NCBI GenBank assembly: GCA_003533545.1
Contig: DQEK01000120.1
Span: 1-20,824, forward strand
Direction: 5' to 3'
DNA from: Acidobacteriota bacterium
Lineage (GTDB): Bacteria > Acidobacteriota > Vicinamibacteria > Vicinamibacterales > UBA8438
DNA length: 20,824 nucleotides
Each line of letters begins with the position of its first letter. The first letter of the stretch is position 1. Below are positions 14,578 to 20,824 of this stretch, piece by piece. The notes below the pieces were generated by a model, which was given only the letters and a program-made list of their open reading frames with translations, ran no database searches and was not told where the DNA came from. Both the position numbers and the translations under genes were made by a program.

Positions 14578-15174
14578 ATGATCGCGTTGCTCAAGGGCAA
14601 GATCGTTGAGAAGCACCCGAGTCGGGTGGTGATCGATGTCCGTGGTGTCGGCTACGGCGTGCATATTCCACTGTCTACTTTCTACGGGTTAGGGGAGCCG
14701 GGGGGCGACGTTACGCTACGTATTCACACGCACGTTCGCGCGGAGGCGCTCTCCCTCTTTGGTTTTGGGAGTGGTCTCGAGCAACAGGTCTTTGAGCAGC
14801 TCATCAGCATCGCTGGCATCGGCCCTCGGCTGGCCCTGTCTGTGTTGTCAGGAATTGAAATGCCAGAACTCGTGAGGGCGGTGCGGCAGAGCGATGTCGG
14901 CCGGCTGACGGGGATCCCCGGAGTGGGGAAGAAGACTGCCGAAAGGATCGGGCTTGAGCTGAGAGACCGACTCCCGGCCGGGCTCGAGGTGGAGTCGGAT
15001 GACGTCGCTAGTGGTGATGGCGGTGTCGACATGCGCGGTGACTTGCTCTCGGCGCTCGTGAACCTCGGCTACCATCAATCGCTGGCGGAACGAGCGGTTG
15101 ATTCGGCGCTGGGGAGCGGTGAGGACGTGTTCGAACGCATCCTCAGAAAAGCGTTAAAGGAGCTTGCGCGATGA
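14578..15174 (+). CDS. ruvA: Holliday junction branch-migration protein RuvA
   Basis: RuvA forms tetramers that grip the Holliday junction and load the RuvB motor. The OB-fold domain I begins [20 protein letters not shown], with [12 protein letters not shown] next. Domain II has two helix-hairpin-helix motifs, [18 protein letters not shown] and [19 protein letters not shown]. After a flexible acidic linker, domain III ([20 protein letters not shown]) contacts RuvB. The 198 residues match the family. The frame opens upstream inside ruvC, but ATG 14578 gives the conserved MI start and is preceded by GAGGA at 14563-14567. The stop TGA overlaps the ruvB ATG (ATGA), so RuvA and RuvB are translationally coupled. 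Confidence 0.96.
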   Translation: MIALLKGKIVEKHPSRVVIDVRGVGYGVHIPLSTFYGLGEPGGDVTLRIHTHVRAEALSLFGFGSGLEQQVFEQLISIAGIGPRLALSVLSGIEMPELVRAVRQSDVGRLTGIPGVGKKTAERIGLELRDRLPAGLEVESDDVASGDGGVDMRGDLLSALVNLGYHQSLAERAVDSALGSGEDVFERILRKALKELAR

Positions 15175-16202
15175 CTGGCGACGCGTCGCCCCAGCGTGTG
15201 GTCACTTCCGAGCGCCTGGGCGATGACGACCGGTTTGAGGTGGGGCTGCGTCCGCGGACGTTGGATGCGTATATCGGGCAGGAGCGCTTACGCGAGAATC
15301 TCGAGGTGTCTATTGCTGCGGCCCGGCAACGTGCTGAAGCGCTTGACCACACCCTGCTCTACGGTCCCCCTGGACTTGGTAAGACAACGCTCGCGTATGT
15401 CATCGCGAATGAGCTCGGGGTGCCGATGCGAACCACGGCGGGTCCGGTTCTTGAAAAACCAGGTGATTTGGCAGCCATTCTCACGAACCTAGTTGAGCAC
15501 GAGGTGCTCTTCATAGATGAGATCCATCGAATGAGTCCCGTGATCGAAGAGATTCTCTATCCGGCGATGGAGGACTACGAGCTTGACATAGTCATCGGTC
15601 AGGGACCTGGTGCTCGGTCGGTCAAAGTGCCGCTGCAGCGATTCACGCTCATCGGCGCCACGACCCGGGCCGGCCTGCTGACTGCGCCACTGCGCGCGCG
15701 ATTCGGTATCGTGCACCGCCTTGACTTTTACCGGGATGTGGATATCCAGGAGATTGTGCGGAGATCGGCGGGGATCTTTGAAGTGCCCATCGACGATGAT
15801 GCAACCGTCGAGGTCGCACGGCGTTCTCGCGGCACTCCCCGGGTGGCCAACCGGCTTCTTCGAAGGGTACGGGATTATGCCCAAGTGCGAGCCGATGGCA
15901 CTGTCACGCGAGAGGTCGCGTTACAGGCACTCGAACTCCTCGAGGTCGATGCCAATGGATTCGATGAGGCGGACCGGCGCCTGCTTCGTACCATCATAGA
16001 GAAATTCGGTGGCGGGCCGGTGGGTCTGAACAGTATCGCGGCCGCTATCAGCGAGGAGAAAGAGGCGATCGAGGATATCTATGAACCGTTCCTGATCCAG
16101 ATCGGTTTTCTCGACCGCACGCCTCGCGGCCGAGTCGCTACCGCACGAGCCTACGACTATTTCGGCGTGCCGATGCCGAATGACGACGGGCGGCTCTGGT
16201 AG
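15171..16202 (+). CDS. ruvB: Holliday junction branch-migration ATPase RuvB
   Basis: RuvB is the AAA+ hexameric motor that drives branch migration with RuvA. Walker A is GPPGLGKTT (residues 65-73, Lys71), Walker B is LFIDEIHRM (Asp116, Glu117), sensor 1 is [10 protein letters not shown] (161-170), and the arginine finger lies in LRARFGI (174-180). The C-terminal winged-helix domain includes [20 protein letters not shown] and [19 protein letters not shown], both highly conserved. The 343 residues are normal. The start ATG 15171 overlaps the ruvA stop by four bases, with AAAGGAG upstream. fabH follows 31 nt after the stop. Confidence 0.97.
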   Translation: MTGDASPQRVVTSERLGDDDRFEVGLRPRTLDAYIGQERLRENLEVSIAAARQRAEALDHTLLYGPPGLGKTTLAYVIANELGVPMRTTAGPVLEKPGDLAAILTNLVEHEVLFIDEIHRMSPVIEEILYPAMEDYELDIVIGQGPGARSVKVPLQRFTLIGATTRAGLLTAPLRARFGIVHRLDFYRDVDIQEIVRRSAGIFEVPIDDDATVEVARRSRGTPRVANRLLRRVRDYAQVRADGTVTREVALQALELLEVDANGFDEADRRLLRTIIEKFGGGPVGLNSIAAAISEEKEAIEDIYEPFLIQIGFLDRTPRGRVATARAYDYFGVPMPNDDGRLW

Positions 16203-16222
16203 GACCGCCTGCGGGGTGAGGA

Positions 16223-16227
16223 AAGGA
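16223..16227 (+). promoter_or_regulatory. Ribosome-binding site for fabH
   Basis: AAGGA lies 6 nt before ATG 16234 and selects this start over the longer frame that opens inside ruvB at 16180. Confidence 0.6.
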
Positions 16228-16233
16228 AGTTGC

Positions 16234-17277
16234 ATGCAGACGAGTAACGCGACAGTGAGCATGCCTGATGGGCTCTTCGGCCGCGCCGTACAGCCGGTGC
16301 AGATTTCTTCGTTGGGCACCTGTGTCCCGCCCCGCGTGCTGACCAACAGCGAGCTCGAACAGATGGTCAACACAACCAACGATTGGATCCTGAAACGGAC
16401 CGGTATTCGTGAGCGTCACATCGCTGCACCTGACGTCGCCACGTCGGACCTGGCGGCCGAAGCGGCGCGGATCGCCATCTCCGGGGCCGGTCTGGAACCC
16501 CCAGATATCGGGTTTCTGGTGGTAGGCACGACGACACCGGACACCTTCTTTCCCAGCACCGCCTGTTTGGTGCAGGACAAGATTGGCGCGACCCGCGCGT
16601 GGGGATTCGATCTTGGTGCCGCCTGTTCAGGATTCACCTATTCCGTGACGACTGCGATGCAGATGGTGGCCACTGGCGCACACGACCATGCGCTGGCGGT
16701 CGGGGCCGACGTGATGTCGCGGATCATCGATTATCAGGACCGGGCTACCTGCGTCATTTTCGGTGACGGCGCTGGGGCGGTCGTCGTATCTCCAGCTGTG
16801 GACCCAGAGCTGCGGGTGATCGACTTCGCACATGAGGTCGACGGAAGCGGCGGACCTGCTTTGCAAATGCCGGCCGGGGGCAGTCGAATGCCGGCGTCGC
16901 ACGACACTGTGGACCAGCGGCTACACTACGTGCACCAAGACGGTGCCGCGGTGTTCAAGTTTGCGGTGCGTAAGACAGGCGATATCTGTCGCCGCATTTT
17001 GGACCGGAACGGAATCCTGCCGAAGGATGTTGACCTGTTCGTGTCGCATCAGGCGAACCGTCGGATTATATTGGCCGCAGCTGCGCAGCTCGAACTTCCT
17101 GAGGAGAAAATCGTCATCAACATCGAGAAGTTTGGCAATACGACCGGCGCCACTATCCCCTTGGCTTTGGCTGATGCGGTGGCCGACAAACGTCTCAAGA
17201 AAGGTGACCTGGTGCTACTTGCTTCGGTCGGCGCAGGGTTCACGGTTGGCGCGATTTTGCTGCGGTGGGCCTATTAG
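16234..17277 (+). CDS. fabH: 3-oxoacyl-ACP synthase III (FabH type)
   Basis: KAS III starts type II fatty-acid synthesis by condensing an acyl-CoA with malonyl-ACP. The Cys-His-Asn triad is visible: Cys131 in LGAACSGFTY, His272 in SHQANRRI and Asn302 in GNTTGATIPLAL. Other family marks are NDWILKRTGIRERHI and FGDGAGAVVV. At 347 residues it is about 30 longer than E. coli FabH, with an N-terminal extension of 20 or so residues; ATG 16261 is an alternative start. It sits between ruvB and queA with no other fatty-acid gene nearby. Primer preference cannot be read from the sequence, and a KAS III relative with a special role is possible. Confidence 0.92.
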   Translation: MQTSNATVSMPDGLFGRAVQPVQISSLGTCVPPRVLTNSELEQMVNTTNDWILKRTGIRERHIAAPDVATSDLAAEAARIAISGAGLEPPDIGFLVVGTTTPDTFFPSTACLVQDKIGATRAWGFDLGAACSGFTYSVTTAMQMVATGAHDHALAVGADVMSRIIDYQDRATCVIFGDGAGAVVVSPAVDPELRVIDFAHEVDGSGGPALQMPAGGSRMPASHDTVDQRLHYVHQDGAAVFKFAVRKTGDICRRILDRNGILPKDVDLFVSHQANRRIILAAAAQLELPEEKIVINIEKFGNTTGATIPLALADAVADKRLKKGDLVLLASVGAGFTVGAILLRWAY

Positions 17278-17325
17278 CAGGTGCCCGTTGGCACGGGCTG
17301 CGCGATGTGCCTCGTCTTGTCTTCG

Positions 17326-18375
17326 ATGCGCGTCTCAGACTTCGATTTTGAGCTTCCGGCGGAGTTGATTGCGCAGGCGCCGGCGTCTGAGCGCGGGACC
17401 TCTCGGCTCCTGGTGGTCGACCGCACGCACGGGAAACTCACCGATCGGCACGTCTCCGACCTACCCGAGTTGCTGACGCCCGGTGACCTGATCGTCATCA
17501 ACGATACCCGTGTGATACCGGCCCGTTTGCTCGGCCAGCGAGTGCCGACCGGAGGGGCTGTCGAATGCCTGCTGCTATCGCGCCTAGAGGGCGATCGATG
17601 GGACGCGTTGATGCATCCTGGACAGAAGCTACGAGAGGGCTCGCGGGTTGTCTTCACGGGTGGTGGGTTTCGGCTTCACGGTGAGGTACTCACGAGGCGG
17701 TTCCACGGGCGTCGAACCGTAAGTCTGTGGACTGATGACGGAGTCTCGGTTGATCACATTGTTGACACTCTTGGGCACATCCCGCTGCCGCCGTACATCA
17801 AGCGACCAGACGGGCCTACTGACCGTGAACGCTATCAGACGGTGTACGCGCAGAGCCGCGGTTCTGTCGCGGCACCCACCGCCGGTTTACACCTGACCGC
17901 GGGGCTGTTGCAGCGTTGTCTCACGCGGGGCATCGAGGTGGCACGGGTCACGCTCCACGTCGGTTATGGCACGTTTTCACCCGTGCGGGTCGAGTGGGTT
18001 GAAGACCACGCGGTGGAGCCGGAGCGCTATGACGTACCAGCTGGAACCGCGGAGGCGGTCAACCGCGCGGTCAATGAGGGGCGGCGTGTGGTCGCTATAG
18101 GCACAACCACAACCCGCACGCTGGAGACGGCAGTCCGGGTTGGGAGGCGTGGCTATTTGTCGCCTGGCGGTGGCGTGAGTGAGCTGTTTCTCTATCCGGG
18201 CGTGCCGTTTCGTCTGGTGAATGCCTTGCTCACTAACTTTCACCTTCCACAATCGTCCCTGCTTTTTCTCGTGAGTGCGTTCGCCGGGCGGGACCGAGTC
18301 CTTAAGGCGTACGCCGAAGCCGTCCGTCGCCGCTATCGGTTCTACAGTTACGGCGACGCGATGCTCATTCTCTAG
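17326..18375 (+). CDS. queA: S-adenosylmethionine:tRNA ribosyltransferase-isomerase QueA
   Basis: QueA transfers the ribosyl part of SAM to preQ1 in tRNA, making epoxyqueuosine at wobble position 34 of GUN anticodons. Conserved segments are MRVSDFDFELPAELIAQ at the start, DLIVINDTRVIPARLLG, DTLGHIPLPPYIKR, SVAAPTAGLHLT, VGYGTFSPVR and LTNFHLPQSSLLFLVSAF near the end. The 349 residues are typical. The frame opens at GTG 17281, but ATG 17326 begins the conserved MRVSDFDF and is chosen; no clear ribosome-binding site is present. A tRNA gene starts 94 nt downstream. Other queuosine genes (tgt, queF, queG) are not in the window. Confidence 0.96.
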   Translation: MRVSDFDFELPAELIAQAPASERGTSRLLVVDRTHGKLTDRHVSDLPELLTPGDLIVINDTRVIPARLLGQRVPTGGAVECLLLSRLEGDRWDALMHPGQKLREGSRVVFTGGGFRLHGEVLTRRFHGRRTVSLWTDDGVSVDHIVDTLGHIPLPPYIKRPDGPTDRERYQTVYAQSRGSVAAPTAGLHLTAGLLQRCLTRGIEVARVTLHVGYGTFSPVRVEWVEDHAVEPERYDVPAGTAEAVNRAVNEGRRVVAIGTTTTRTLETAVRVGRRGYLSPGGGVSELFLYPGVPFRLVNALLTNFHLPQSSLLFLVSAFAGRDRVLKAYAEAVRRRYRFYSYGDAMLIL

Positions 18376-18406
18376 GCGCGTGTGGCGAAACCGCAACCCT
18401 CAGAGT

Positions 18407-18415
18407 TGATACAAT
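18407..18415 (+). promoter_or_regulatory. Candidate extended -10 promoter for the tRNA gene
   Basis: TGATACAAT matches the extended -10 pattern TGnTAtAAT with one mismatch in the hexamer (TACAAT at 18410-18415). No -35 box is evident, which extended -10 promoters can tolerate. Transcription would start near 18422, leaving a leader of about 48 nt before the tRNA. Confidence 0.4.
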
Positions 18416-18424
18416 GTGTATGTA

Positions 18425-18462
18425 CCCGTCGGGGAGCAGCCTTACCCTGTGTTTTCGACGGG
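18425..18462 (+). other. Inverted repeat in the tRNA leader
   Basis: CCCGTCG at 18425-18431 and CGACGGG at 18456-18462 form a perfect 7-bp stem around a 24-nt loop, ending 7 nt before the tRNA. No T run follows, so it is not an intrinsic terminator. It may shape 5' processing of the precursor, or end queA transcripts by another route. Confidence 0.5.
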
Positions 18463-18469
18463 AACGTTC

Positions 18470-18546
18470 GCCGGTGTAGCTCAGTTGGTTAGAGCACGCG
18501 GCTCATATCCGCGTTGTCCGGGGTTCAAGTCCCTGCACCGGCACCA
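18470..18546 (+). tRNA. tRNA with anticodon CAT (elongator Met or Ile2)
   Basis: A complete 77-nt cloverleaf with encoded CCA: acceptor GCCGGTG/CACCGGC, D arm GCTC/GAGC, anticodon stem CGCGG/CCGCG with loop CTCATAT (anticodon CAT at 18504-18506), T arm with TTCAAGT loop. The first pair is G-C and the anticodon stem lacks the three G-C pairs next to the loop, so it is not an initiator tRNA. CAT could mean elongator tRNA-Met or the tRNA-Ile whose C34 TilS converts to lysidine to read AUA. The acceptor pairs 4-69 and 5-68 are G-C, which does not settle the choice. Position 38 is T where A is usual. tilS lies just downstream. Confidence 0.95.
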
Positions 18547-18645
18547 TTCGCCCTCACATCGGGAGTGATCGTGTTGGTTGCGTCTAAAGCGCACACCCAC
18601 CTGCGAGCCCCGTCGCGTGGTGGTTACCGGGTGAAGCGGTGACGG

Positions 18646-18660
18646 ACGCCCGAAGGGCGT
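18646..18660 (+). other. GC-rich hairpin just upstream of tilS
   Basis: ACGCCC (18646-18651) and GGGCGT (18655-18660) form a perfect 6-bp stem with a GAA loop, 24 nt before the tilS start. No T run follows. It could affect tilS translation or be the 3' boundary of the tRNA precursor. Confidence 0.45.
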
Positions 18661-18684
18661 GACCCACTGCTCGAATCGCGATTC

Positions 18685-20103
18685 ATGGAAGCGTTGGCCG
18701 GGCGGGTACTTGCGGCGGTCCGCCAACAGGCGCTGATACCGAGAGGTGGGCGCGTACTGGTGGCGCTTTCCGGTGGCGGCGATTCGGTGGCGCTTCTGTG
18801 CCTGATGGCCGAACTTGCTCGGCACAGCGAGCTATCCCTAGTGGGCATCGCTCATGTTAACCATCAGCTCCGCGTGCCGGCTTCAGACGAAGACGCAGAT
18901 TTTTGTCGTGCTTTGGCAGCTCAGTTTGAGTTGCCGTGTGTCGTCGAAACTGTCGATGTCGCCATGTTGGCGAGGCAAGAGCACATCTCCGTTGAGCACG
19001 CCGGGCACCAGGCCCGCCATCAGTGCTTCGATCGGGTTGCCGAGCAATTCGGGGCCACGGAAGTGGCGTTAGGGCATACGCTTGACGACCAAGCGGAAAC
19101 GTACCTGCTCCGGCTGTTTCGTGGGGCTGGTGCAGCCGGCCTTTCCGCAATGCGACCGCGTCTCGGTCGGGTCGTGCGTCCGTTGTTGACGATCCGTCGC
19201 GCCGAGCTTCGGGCCTATCTCACGTCGAGGCAGATTTCTTTTTTAGAGGATCCGTCGAATTTGGACCGGCAAGTACCGCGGAACCGCGTGCGCCACGATT
19301 TGTTGCCGAACATGGAGCGATACGCGCCAGGAGTAGTCGAGCGGATCGCGCGCAGCGCAGAGATCGCGCGAGCCGACGAGGAATGGCTTGGGTTGGCCGC
19401 CAGCGAAGCTGCCGTGAGCATCGTTAAACGAATTAAGTCTGGTGTTGAGGTGGAGGCTGGCCGGTTCGCCTCGTTGCCGTTGGCATTGGCCAGGCGTGTC
19501 GCGAAGGACCTGTTGTCACAGGTGTCGAGGAAGGCGGTCGGATTCGATCAAATCGAGCGTTTTCGTGCTCTGGCCGTGGGCGGACCGATGCGAATCGATT
19601 TTCCGGGATGTCGTGCCGAGCGTACCCGCGGCATGGTGCGGCTCGTTACCCGGAGGGGTCGGGGAGTTCCGACGGGAAGCGAGCGGTTCCAGTATCGGCT
19701 TGAGGTGCCCGGAGAAGTTGCGGTGCCGGAGGCGAAACTGGTGCTGAGTGCCGATCTTGTGGGCAAGGATTCGGTGAAGCTGCGCCCGTCGCAAGAGAAC
19801 GGCCTACCGCTAGAACAGGCGGTGTCAGCCGACGTGGCGGCTGGCCCTTTGGTCGTGCGGTGTTGGCGCCCGGGAGACCGATTTCGACCACTTGGGCTCG
19901 AGGGACACCACAAGAAACTTCAGGACCTGTTTGTCGACCGGAAAGTTCGACAGGATGAGCGGTCCAGGGTCCCCGTTGTTCTGGACGGGACAGGCCGTGT
20001 CGTCTGGGTTGTGGGGCTGGGCTTAGGTGACGATTTTCGGGTCACTGAGGCTACGGCAAGCGTGCTAATCTTGAGGGTCAGGTCTTTGGGGGACAAATTG
20101 TGA
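18685..20103 (+). CDS. tilS: tRNA(Ile)-lysidine synthetase TilS
   Basis: TilS uses ATP and lysine to convert C34 of the CAU-anticodon tRNA-Ile to lysidine, changing both its codon (AUA) and its charging from Met to Ile. The N-terminal PP-loop ATPase motif is SGGGDS at residues 29-34 in [16 protein letters not shown]. Conserved [20 protein letters not shown] and LEDPSN with NRVRHDLLP follow. The C-terminal TilS domain is seen in [20 protein letters not shown] and [11 protein letters not shown]. The 472 residues fit the long form with the full C-terminal domain. The start ATG 18685 gives a normal N-terminus. The stop overlaps the GTG start of ftsH, the common tilS-ftsH arrangement. Confidence 0.95.
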   Translation: MEALAGRVLAAVRQQALIPRGGRVLVALSGGGDSVALLCLMAELARHSELSLVGIAHVNHQLRVPASDEDADFCRALAAQFELPCVVETVDVAMLARQEHISVEHAGHQARHQCFDRVAEQFGATEVALGHTLDDQAETYLLRLFRGAGAAGLSAMRPRLGRVVRPLLTIRRAELRAYLTSRQISFLEDPSNLDRQVPRNRVRHDLLPNMERYAPGVVERIARSAEIARADEEWLGLAASEAAVSIVKRIKSGVEVEAGRFASLPLALARRVAKDLLSQVSRKAVGFDQIERFRALAVGGPMRIDFPGCRAERTRGMVRLVTRRGRGVPTGSERFQYRLEVPGEVAVPEAKLVLSADLVGKDSVKLRPSQENGLPLEQAVSADVAAGPLVVRCWRPGDRFRPLGLEGHHKKLQDLFVDRKVRQDERSRVPVVLDGTGRVVWVVGLGLGDDFRVTEATASVLILRVRSLGDKL

Positions 20104-20824
20104 ACTCGACGACACGTAGTCTGTTGTTCTGGATGGTTCTGGTGGTCGCGCTGGTGCTGATCTGGAACCTCTCTTCCCAGTTCCGTGCCGGTGACTCACT
20201 GGTGAGTTTCAGTGAGTTCATCCGATGGGTGGATACCGGCCAGGTCGATCGGGTGGAACTGACAGGTAACGAGATTATTGGTCGGTCCTCAAGCGGTGAG
20301 ACGTTCCGCACGTACGCGCCCCCTCAGTACGAGGGCCTAGCAAACAAGCTCCTCGAGCGCGACGTTGTCGTGGAGGCGAGGGAGGCTGCGGCTAGTCCTT
20401 GGACGACTTTGTTCTACTCGTGGGCTCCTCTCCTGCTTATCGTCGGTTTCTGGGTGTTCTTCATGCGCCAGATGCAGAGCGGTGGGAACAAGGCCCTGTC
20501 GTTCGGTAAAAGTCGGGCGAAGTTGTCATCAAGCGCGGAGAAGAAGGTCACGTTCAAGGACGTTGCTGGGGTGGACGAGCCGAAAGAGGAGTTACAAGAG
20601 ATCATCGAATTCCTCAAAGAGCCGCAGAAGTTCCAGAAGCTGGGTGGACGGATCCCGAAGGGCGTGCTCCTGATGGGGCCGCCTGGAACCGGCAAGACAT
20701 TGCTGGCGAGGGCCGTTGCTGGTGAGGCAAACGTGCCGTTCTTTTCGATCAGCGGATCAGATTTTGTAGAAATGTTCGTCGGGGTCGGTGCGTCTCGGGT
20801 TCGGGACCTGTTCGAGCAGGGTAA
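20100..20824 (+). CDS. ftsH: ATP-dependent zinc metalloprotease FtsH (5' part)
   Basis: FtsH is a hexameric membrane-anchored AAA+ protease that degrades misfolded membrane proteins and selected cytosolic regulators. The window holds about 241 codons. The start GTG 20100 overlaps the tilS stop (GTGA). Membrane helix 1 covers residues 7-24, the periplasmic domain about 26-100, and helix 2 about 101-122 ([20 protein letters not shown]). The AAA domain begins with [19 protein letters not shown], and Walker A is GPPGTGKT at 193-200 (Lys199). The frame runs off the right edge before Walker B and the HEAGH zinc site, so protease activity cannot be confirmed here, but the match leaves little doubt. 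Confidence 0.95.
   Translation, partial: MNSTTRSLLFWMVLVVALVLIWNLSSQFRAGDSLVSFSEFIRWVDTGQVDRVELTGNEIIGRSSSGETFRTYAPPQYEGLANKLLERDVVVEAREAAASPWTTLFYSWAPLLLIVGFWVFFMRQMQSGGNKALSFGKSRAKLSSSAEKKVTFKDVAGVDEPKEELQEIIEFLKEPQKFQKLGGRIPKGVLLMGPPGTGKTLLARAVAGEANVPFFSISGSDFVEMFVGVGASRVRDLFEQG

Overview
The window looks like a chromosomal segment of a GC-rich, Gram-negative-type bacterium. Several features point towards Acidobacteriota, perhaps Vicinamibacteria: a secreted M64 (IgA-type) peptidase, the start of a PQQ-propeller gene of the 'WPRFRGPDG' type, a DUF2231 membrane protein, a formylglycine-generating-enzyme-like (FGE/SUMF1) protein, and the order yebC-ruvC-ruvA-ruvB-fabH-queA-tRNA-tilS-ftsH. 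The placement is an inference from gene content and was not tested against a database.

Layout. Positions 1-690 hold the end of a ribosomal RNA operon: the 3' part of 23S rRNA, a spacer of about 150 nt, 5S rRNA and a terminator-like hairpin. A multi-pass membrane protein of unknown function follows (973-1713, +). A minus-strand pair comes next: a 69-residue two-helix membrane protein and a zinc-dependent alcohol dehydrogenase, joined by an ATGA overlap. Divergent from them is the secreted M64 metallopeptidase, whose stop overlaps the start of glcD. glcD and glcE (+) meet glcF (-) tail to tail, so all three subunits of a glycolate dehydrogenase are present, but in a split, convergent arrangement. 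From 8749 to 11097 lies a compact cluster of a quinone-oxidoreductase-like protein, an exported RidA-family protein and an exported FGE-like protein that lacks the catalytic cysteines. On the minus strand from 12070 to 11232 are a DUF2231 membrane protein and what looks like the broken 5' end of a PQQ beta-propeller gene. A SAM-dependent methyltransferase (12179-12967, +) closes this accessory part.

From 13273 to the right edge the window is a dense housekeeping block on the + strand: yebC, the complete Holliday-junction set ruvC-ruvA-ruvB, a FabH-type ketoacyl-ACP synthase III, queA (queuosine synthesis), a tRNA with anticodon CAT, tilS (tRNA-Ile lysidine synthetase) and the first half of ftsH, cut by the window end. 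Many neighbours overlap by four bases (ATGA or GTGA), which suggests tightly coupled operons.

No clearly undescribed multi-gene system is visible: no CRISPR array, transposase, integrase, phage gene or defence cassette was found. The points most worth checking are the CAT tRNA beside the enzyme that may modify it, the exported RidA with its FGE-like neighbour, the split glycolate dehydrogenase locus, and the truncated propeller gene.
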